Source of the DNA: Diplolepis rosae
Lineage: Eukaryota; Arthropoda; Insecta; Hymenoptera; Diplolepididae
Assembly (NCBI GenBank): GCA_030998225.1
Contig: JAPYXD010000724.1
Span: 248,001 to 312,000, forward strand
Direction of reading: 5' to 3'
DNA: 64,000 nt
A program made the translations under genes and the position numbers. The first letter of the stretch is position 1. Each line of letters opens with the position of its first letter. The notes under the pieces were generated by a model, which was given only the letters and a program-made list of their open reading frames with translations, was not told the DNA's origin and did not search any database. Positions 56,001 to 64,000 of this stretch are shown here, in pieces.

Positions 56001-59000
56001 TAATCAAACAAACTTCAACACTGAACTAAAATGATTGCTCAATGTTTAAATAAAACTTCAAAATAATCAAACAAACTTCAACACTGAACTAAGATGATTG
56101 CTCAATGTTAAATAAAACTTCGTAATAATCAGACAAAACCAACACTGAACTAAAATGATTGCTCAATGTTTAAACAAACTTGGAAATAATCAAACAAACT
56201 TCAACACTGAACTAAAATGATTGCTCAATGTTTAAATAAAACTTCAAAATAATCAAACAAACTTCAACACTGAACTAAGATGATTGCTCAATGTTTAAAT
56301 AAAACTTCAAAATAATCAAACAAACTTCAACACTGAACTAAGATGATTGCTCAATGTTTAAATAAAACTTCGTAATAATCAGACAAAACCAACACTTAAA
56401 TAAAATGATTGCTCAATGTTTAAACAAAATTTGGAGATAATCAAACAAACTTCAACACTGAACTAAAATGATTGCTCAATGTTTAAATAAAACTTCAAAA
56501 TAATCAAACAAACTTCAACACTGAACTAAAATGATTGCTCAATGTTGAAATAAAACTTCGTAATAGTCAGACAAAACCAACAATGAACTAAAATGATTGC
56601 TCAATGTTTAAACAAAACTTGGAAATAATCAAACAAACTTCAACACTGAACTAAAATGATTGCTCAATGTTTAAATAAAACTTCAAAATAATCAGACAAA
56701 ACAAACACTGAACTAAAATGATTGCTCAATGTTTAAATAAAACTTCAAAATAATCAAACAAACTTCAACACTGAACTAAAATGATTGCTCAATGTTTAAA
56801 TAAAACTTCAAAATAATCAAACAAACTTCAACACTGAACTAAAATGATTGCTCAATGTTTAAATAAAACTTCAAAATAATCAAACAAACTTCAACACTGA
56901 ACTAAGATGATTGCTCAATGTTTAAATAAACTTCAAAGTAATCAAACAAACTTCAACACTGAACTAAAATGATTGCTCAATGTTTAAATAAAACTTCAAA
57001 ATAATCAAACAAACTTCAACACTGAACTAAAATGATTGCTCAATGTTTAAACAAAACTTGGAAATAATCAAACAAACTTCAACACTGAACTAAGATGATT
57101 GCTCAATGTTTAAATAAAACTTCAAAATAATCAAACAAACTTCAACACTGAACTAAAATGATTGCTCAATGTTTAAATAAAACTTCAAAATAATCAAACA
57201 AACTTCAACACTGAACTAAGATGATTGCTCAATGTTAAATAAAACTTCGTAATAATCAGACAAAACCAACACTGAACTAAAATGATTGCTCAATGTTTAA
57301 ACAAAACTTGGAAATAATCAAACAAACTTCAACACTGAACTAAAATGATTGCTCAATGTTTAAAGAAAACTTCAAAATAATCAAACAAACTTCAACACTG
57401 AACTAAATTGATTGCTCAATGTTTAAATAAAACTTCAAAATAATCAAACAAACTTCAACACTGAACTAAAATGATTGCTCAATGTTTAAATAAAACTTCA
57501 AAATAATCAAACAAACTTCAACACTGAACTAAAATGATTGCTCAATGTTTAAATAAAACTTCAAAATAATCAAACAAACTTCAACACTGAACTAAAATGA
57601 TTGCTCAATGTTTAAACAAAACTTGGAAATAATCAAACAAACTTCAACACTGAACTAAGATGATTGCTCAATGTTTAAATAAAACTTCAAAATAATCAAA
57701 CAAACTTCAACACTGAACTAAAATGATTGCTCAATGTTTAAATAAAACTTCAAAATAATCAAACAAACTTCAACACTGAACTAAAATGATTGCTCAATGT
57801 TTAAATAAAACTTCAAAATAATCAAACAAACTTCAACACTGAACTAAAATGATTGCTCAATGTTTAAATAAAACTTCAAAATAATCAAACAAACTTCTAC
57901 ACTGAACTAAGATGATTGCTCAATGTTTAAACAAACTTCAAAGTAATCAAACAAACTTCAACACTGAACTAAAATGATTGCTCAATGTTTAAAGAAAACT
58001 TCAAAATAATCAAACAAACTTCAACACTGAACTAAAATGATTGCTCAATGTTTAAACAAAACTTGGAAATAATCAAACAAACTTCAACACTGAACTAAAA
58101 TGATTGCTCAATGTTTAAATAAAACTTCAAAATAATCAAACAAACTTCAACACTGAACTAAAATGATTGCTCAATGTTTAAATAAAACTTCAAAATAATC
58201 AAACAAACTTCAACACTGAACTAAAATGATTGCTCAATGTTTAAATAAAACTTCAAAATAATCAAACAAACTTCAACAATGAACTAAAATGATTGCTCAA
58301 TGTTTAAATAAAACTTCAAAATAATCAAACAAACTTCAACACTGAACTAAGATGATTGCTCAATGTTTAAATAAAAATTCAAAATAATCAAACAAACTTC
58401 TACTCTGGACTAAGATGATTGCTCAATGTTTAAATAAAACTTTGAAAATAATCAAAAAAACTTCAACACTGAACTAAAATGATTGTTGCTCAATGTTTAA
58501 ACAAAACATGGAAATAATCAAAAAAGCTTCAACACTGAACTAAATTGATTGCTCAATGTTTGAATAAACTTCAAAGTAATCAAACAAACTTCAACACTGA
58601 ACTAAAATGATTGCTCAATGTTTAAACAAAACATTGAAATAATCAAACAAACTTCAACACTGAACTAAATTGATTGCTCAATGTTGAAATAAAACTTCGT
58701 AATAATCAGACAAAACCAACACTGAACTAAAATGATTGCTCAATGTTTAAACAAACTTGGAAATAATCAGACAAACTTCAACACTGAACTAAAATGATTC
58801 CTCAATGTTTAAGTAAAACTTCAAAATAATCAAACAAACTTCAACACTGAACTAAAATGATTGCTCAATGTTTAAATAAAACTTCAAAATAATCAAACAA
58901 ACTTCAACACTGAACTAAAATGATTGCTCAATGTTTAAATAAAACTTCAAAATAATCAAACAAACTTCAACACTGAACTAAAATGATTGCTCAATGTTTA

Positions 59001-62000
59001 AACAAAACTTGGAAATAATCAAACAAACTTCAACACTGAACTAAAATGATTGCTCAATGTTTAAATAAAACTTCAAAATAATCAAACAAACTTCAACACT
59101 GAACTAAAATGATTGCTCAATGTTTAAATAAAACTTCAAAATAATCAAACAAACTTCAACACTGAACTAAAATGATTGCTCAATGTTTAAATAAAACTTC
59201 CAAATAATCAAACAAACTTCAACACTGAACTAAAATGATTGCTCAATGTTTAAATAAAAATTCAAAATAATCAAACAAACTTCAACACTGAACTAAGATG
59301 ATTGCTCAATGTTAAATAAAACTTCGTAATAATCAAACAAACTTCAACACTGAACTAAGATGATTGCTCAATGTTAAATAAAACTTCGTAATAATCAGAC
59401 AAAACCAACACTGAACTAAAATGATTGTTGCTCAATGTTTAAATAAACTTGGAAATAATCAAACAAACTTCAACGCTGAACTAAAATGATTGCTCAATGT
59501 TTAAATAAAAATTCAAAATAATCAAACAAACTTCAACACTGAACTAAAATGATTGCTCAATGTTTAAATAAAACTTCAAAATAATCAAACAAACTTCAAC
59601 AATGAACTAAAATGATTGCTCAATGTTTAAACAAAACATGGAAATAATCAAACAAACTTCAACACTGAACTAAATTGATTGCTCAATGTTTGAATAAAAC
59701 TTCAGAATAATCAAACAAACTTCAAAACTGAACTAAAATGATGGCTCAATGTTTAAAGAAAACTTCAAAATAATCAAACAAACTTCAACACTGAACTAAA
59801 ATGATTGCTCAATGTTTAAATAAAACTTCAAAATAATCAAACAAACTTCAACACTGAACTAAAATGATTGCTCAATGTTTAAACAAACTTCGAAATAATC
59901 AAACAAACTTCAACACTGAACTAAGATGATTGCTCAATGTTAAATAAAACTTCGTAATAATCAGACAAAACCAACACTGAACTAAAATGATTGCTCAATG
60001 TTTAAACAAACTTGGAAATAATCAAACAAACTTCACCTCTGAACTAAAATGATTCCTCAATGTTTAAGTAAAACTTCAAAATAATCAAACAAACTTCAAC
60101 ACTGAACTAAAATGATTGCTCAATGTTTAAATAAAACTTCAAAATAATAAAACAAACTTCAACCCTGAAATAAAATGATTGCTCAATCTTTAAATAAATC
60201 TTCAAAATAATCGAACAAACTTCAACACTGAACTAAAATGATTCCTCAATGTTTAAGTAAAACTTCAAAATAATCAAACAAACTTCAACACTGAACTAAA
60301 ATGATTCCTCAATGTTTAAGTAAAACTTCAAAATAATCAAACAAACTTCAACACTGAACTAAAATGATTGCTCAATGTTTAAATAAAACTTCAAAATAAT
60401 CAAACAAACTTCAACACTGAACTAAAATGATTCCTCAATGTTTAAGTAAAACTTCAAAATAATCAAACAAACTTCAACACTGAACTAAAATGATTGCTCA
60501 ATGTTTAAATAAAACTTCAAAATAATCAAACAAACTTCAACACTGAACTAAAATGATTGCTCAATGTTTAAACATAACTTGGAAATAATCAAACAAACTT
60601 CAACACTGAACTAAGATGATTGCTCAATGTTAAATAAAACTTCGTAATAATCAGACAAAACCAACACTGAACTAAAATGATTGCTCAATGTTTAAACAAA
60701 CTTGGAAATAATCAGACAAACTTCAACACTGAACTAAAATGATTGCTCAATGTTTAAATAAAACTTCAAAATAATCAAACAAACTGCAACACTGAACTAA
60801 AATGATTGCTCAATGTTTAAATAAAACTTCAAAATAATCAAACAAACTTCAACACCGAACTAAAATGATTGCTCAATGTTAAATAAAACTTCGTAATAAT
60901 CGGACAAAACCAACACTGAACTAAAATGATTGCTCAATGTTTAAACAAACTTGGAAATAATCAAACAAACTTCAACTCTGAACTAAAATGATTGCTCAAT
61001 GTTTAAATAAAACTTCAAAATAATCAAAAAAAAAACAACTCTGAACTAAAATGATTGCTCAATGTTTAAATAAAACTTCAAAATAATCGAACAAACTTCA
61101 ACACTGAACTAAAATGATTCCTCAATGTTTAAATAAAACTTCAAAATAATCGAACAAACTTCAACACTGAACTAAAATGATTCCTCAATGTTTAAGTAAA
61201 ACTTCAAAATAATCAAACAAACTTCAACACAGAACTAAAATGATTGCTCAATGTTTAAATAAAACTTCAAAATAATCAAACAAACTTCAACTCTGAACTA
61301 AAATGATTGCTCAATCTTTAAATAAATCTTCAAAATAATTAAACAAACTTCAACACTGAACTAAAATGATTCCTCAATGTTTAAGTAAAACTTCAAAATA
61401 ATCAAACAAACTTCAACACTGAACTAAAATGATTGCTCAATGTTTAAATAAAACTTCAAAATAATCAAACAAACTTCAACACTGAACTAAAATGATTGCT
61501 CAATGTTTAAATAAAACTTCAAAATAATCAAACAAACTTCAACACTGAACTAAAATGATTGCTCAATGTTTAAATAAAACTTCAAAATAATCAAACAAAC
61601 TTCAACACTGAACTAAAATGATTGCTTAATGTTTAAATAAAACTTCAAAATAATCAAACAAACTTCAACACTGAACTAAAATGATTGCTCAATGTTTAAA
61701 TAAAACTTCAAAATAATCAAACAAACTTCAACACTGAACTAAAATGATTGCTCAATGTTTAAATAAAACTTCAAAATAATCAAACAAACTTCAACACTGA
61801 ACTAAAATGATTGCTCAATGTTTAAATAAAACTTCAAAATAATCAAACAAACTTCAACACTGAACTAAAATGATTGCTCAATGTTTAAACAAACTTGGAA
61901 ATAATCAAACAAACTTCAACACTGAACTAAAATGATTGCTCAATGTTTAAATAAAACTTCAAAATAATCAAACAAACTTCAAAACTGAACTAAAATGATT

Positions 62001-64000
62001 GCAATGTTTAAACAAAACTTCAACACTGAACTAAAATGATTGCTCAATGTTTCAACAAAACTTGGAAATAATCAAACAAACTTCAACACTGAACTAAGAT
62101 GATTGCTCAATGTTTAAATAAACTTCAAAGTAATCAAACAAACTTCAACACTGAACTAAAATGATTGCTCAATGTTTAAATAAAACTTCAAAATAATCAA
62201 ACAAACTTCAACACTGAACTAAAATGATTGCTCAATGTTTAAATAAAACTTCAAAATAATCAAACAAACTTCAACAATGAACTAAAATGATTGTTCAATG
62301 TTTAAATAAAACTTCAAAATAATCAAACAAACTTCAACACTGAACTAAAATGATTGCTCAATGTTTAAATAATACTGCAAAATAATCAAACAAACTTCAA
62401 CTCTGAACTAAGATGATTGCTCAATGTTAAATAAAACTTCGTAATAATCAGACAAAACCAACAATGAACTAAAATGATAGCTCAATGTTTAAACAAACTT
62501 GGAAATAATCAAACAAACTTCAACACTGAACTAAAATGATTGCTCAATGTTTAAATAAAAATTCAAAATAATCAAACAAACTTCAACACTGAACTAAAAT
62601 GATTGCTCAATGTTTAAATAAAACTTCAAAATAATCAAACAAACTTCAACAATGAACTAAAATGATTGCTCAATGTTTAAACAAAACTTGGAAATAATCA
62701 AAAAAACTTCAACACTGAACTAAATTGATTGCTCAATGTTGAAATAAAACTTCAGAATAATCAAACAAACTTCAAAACTGAACTAAAATGATGGCTCAAT
62801 GTTTAAAGAAAACTTCAAAATAATCAAACAAACTTCAACACTGAACTAAAATGATTGCTCAATGTTTAAATAAAACTTCAAAATAATCAAACAAACTTCA
62901 ACACTGAACTAAAATGATTGCTCAATGTTTAAACAAACTTCGAAATAATCAAACAAACTTCATCACTGAACTAAAATGATGGCTCAATGTTTAAAGAAAA
63001 CTTCGTAATAGTCAGACAAAACCAACACTGAACTAAAATGATTGCTCAATGTTTAAACAAACTTGGAAATAATCAAACAAACTTCAACACTGAACTAAAA
63101 TGATTCCTCAATGTTTAAGTAAAACTTCAAAATAATCAAACAAACTTCAACACTGAACTAAAATGATTGCTCAATGTTTAAATAAAACTTCAAAATAATC
63201 GAACAAACTTCAACACTGAACTAAAATGATTCCTCAATGTTTAAGTAAAACTTCAAAATAATCAAACAAACTTCAACACTGAACTAAAATGATTGCTCAA
63301 TGTTTAAATAAAACTTCAAAATAATCAAACAAACTTCAACTCTGAACTAAAGTGATTTCTCAATGTTTAAATAAAACTTCAAAAAAATCAAACAAACTTC
63401 AACACTGAACTAAAATGATTCCTCAATGTTTAAGTAAAACTTCAAAATAATCAAACAAACTTCAACACTGAACTAAAATGATTCCTCAATGTTTAAGTAA
63501 AACTTCAAAATAATCAAACAAACTTCAACACTGAACTAAAATGATTGCTCAATGTTTAAATAAAACTTCAAAATAATCAAACAAACTTCAACACTGAACT
63601 AAAATGATTGCTCAATGTTTAAATAAAACTTCAAAATAATCAAACAAACTTCAACAATGAACTAAAATGATTGCTCAATGTTTAAACAAAACTTGGAAAT
63701 AATCAAAAAAACTTCAACACTGAACTAAATTGATTGCTCAATGTTGAAATAAAACTTCAGAATAATCAAACAAACTTCAAAACTGAACTAAAATGATGGC
63801 TCAATGTTTAAAGAAAACTTCAAAATAATCAAACAAACTTCAACACTGAACTAAAATGATTGCTCAATGTTTAAATAAAACTTCAAAATAATCAAACAAA
63901 CTTCAACACTGAACTAAAATGATTGCTCAATGTTTAAACAAAACTTGGAAATAATCAAACAAACTTCAACACTGAACTAAGATGATTGCTCAATGTTAAA
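50040..64000. repeat. 63-bp satellite DNA array, runs off the window
   Basis: A head-to-tail array with consensus monomer parts AACACTGAACTAAAATGATT, GCTCAATGTTTAAATAAAAC and TTCAAAATAATCAAACAAACTTC. The monomer is 63 bases, about 24% G+C and about half A on this strand. From about 50560 the units are homogeneous; 50040-50560 is a degenerate edge. Subtypes include AAACAAAACTTGGAAAT (63 bp), AAATAAACTTCAAAGT (61 bp), TTAAATAAAACTTCGTAATA with CAGACAAAACC (58-62 bp), and AAGTAAAAC with GATTCCTC (63 bp, concentrated after 58.7 kb). At least 13.9 kb and over 200 copies are present, without any inserted transposon. Every frame is closed by stops, so it is non-coding. Confidence 0.97.

Noticed and set aside
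50040..64000. CRISPR-like array
   Set aside because: Units are contiguous 63-bp tandem repeats with no unique spacers, in a eukaryotic context.
50040..64000. Satellite as a coding minisatellite
   Set aside because: 63 is divisible by three, but every frame of the monomer has stops and indel subtypes break register.

Overview
The window is AT-rich nuclear DNA from an arthropod, most likely an insect. The evidence is the combination of R1-clade non-LTR retroelements, mariner and Tc1 transposases, Ty3/Gypsy and Penelope-like elements, a Polinton-type terminal structure and a long AT-rich satellite. I see no prokaryotic operons, rRNA genes, CRISPR arrays or functional tRNAs. Only one piece of ordinary host gene is visible: a lone 3' terminal exon at 22416-22704 (minus strand) resembling the C-terminus of TMEM205. 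Almost everything else is nested, mostly dead, mobile DNA.

Region 1 (1-12.7 kb) is a nest of AT-rich inverted-repeat DNA elements. Element A (471-2282) is complete, with TA flanks and arms of about 540 bp. Element B is a relative that received, in turn, a 5.5-kb R1-like retrotransposon (3487-8969), an 800-bp TIR element holding a 166-bp MITE, and a Penelope-type fragment with a hammerhead-ribozyme-like sequence. The R1-like element is bounded by two identical copies of about 889 bp of target DNA (2598-3486 and 8970-9858), an extraordinarily long target-site duplication.

Region 2 (12.7-21.2 kb) holds a 66-bp GC-rich tandem repeat, a Gypsy fragment, and then a second, decayed Gypsy element (LTR and PBS, gag, protease, RT/RNase H, integrase ends). 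The second Gypsy is cut off by an internally deleted Penelope-like element that ends in a well-formed hammerhead ribozyme motif.

Region 3 (21.2-34.5 kb) has the host exon, several foldback or TIR elements (21655, 22841, 23599, 25571), a roughly 275-bp tandem repeat split by an internally deleted mariner, and a 2.3-kb element (28785-31103). That last element has 5'-AG...CT-3' ends, arms of about 640 bp and a 6-bp TSD, as expected for a Polinton/Maverick deletion derivative. A mariner relic and a second Gypsy-type LTR with its PBS follow.

Region 4 (34.5-50 kb) is a graveyard: an R1-like RT fossil, a tRNA-derived repeat, a Tc1 tail, a 2-kb TG...CA solo LTR with a 5-bp TSD, a mariner-like relic, an R1-like ORF1 fragment, an unidentified repetitive ORF, MITE pairs and a 205-aa Mutator-like ORF.

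Region 5 (about 50.04 kb to the window end) is one uninterrupted satellite array with a 63-bp monomer, at least 13.9 kb and over 200 copies. It has a degenerate edge, several monomer subtypes and local higher-order repetition of about 944 and 1005 bp. It runs off the window and could be (peri)centromeric or subtelomeric; the sequence alone does not say which. All family names rest on motif recognition by eye; no database was searched.
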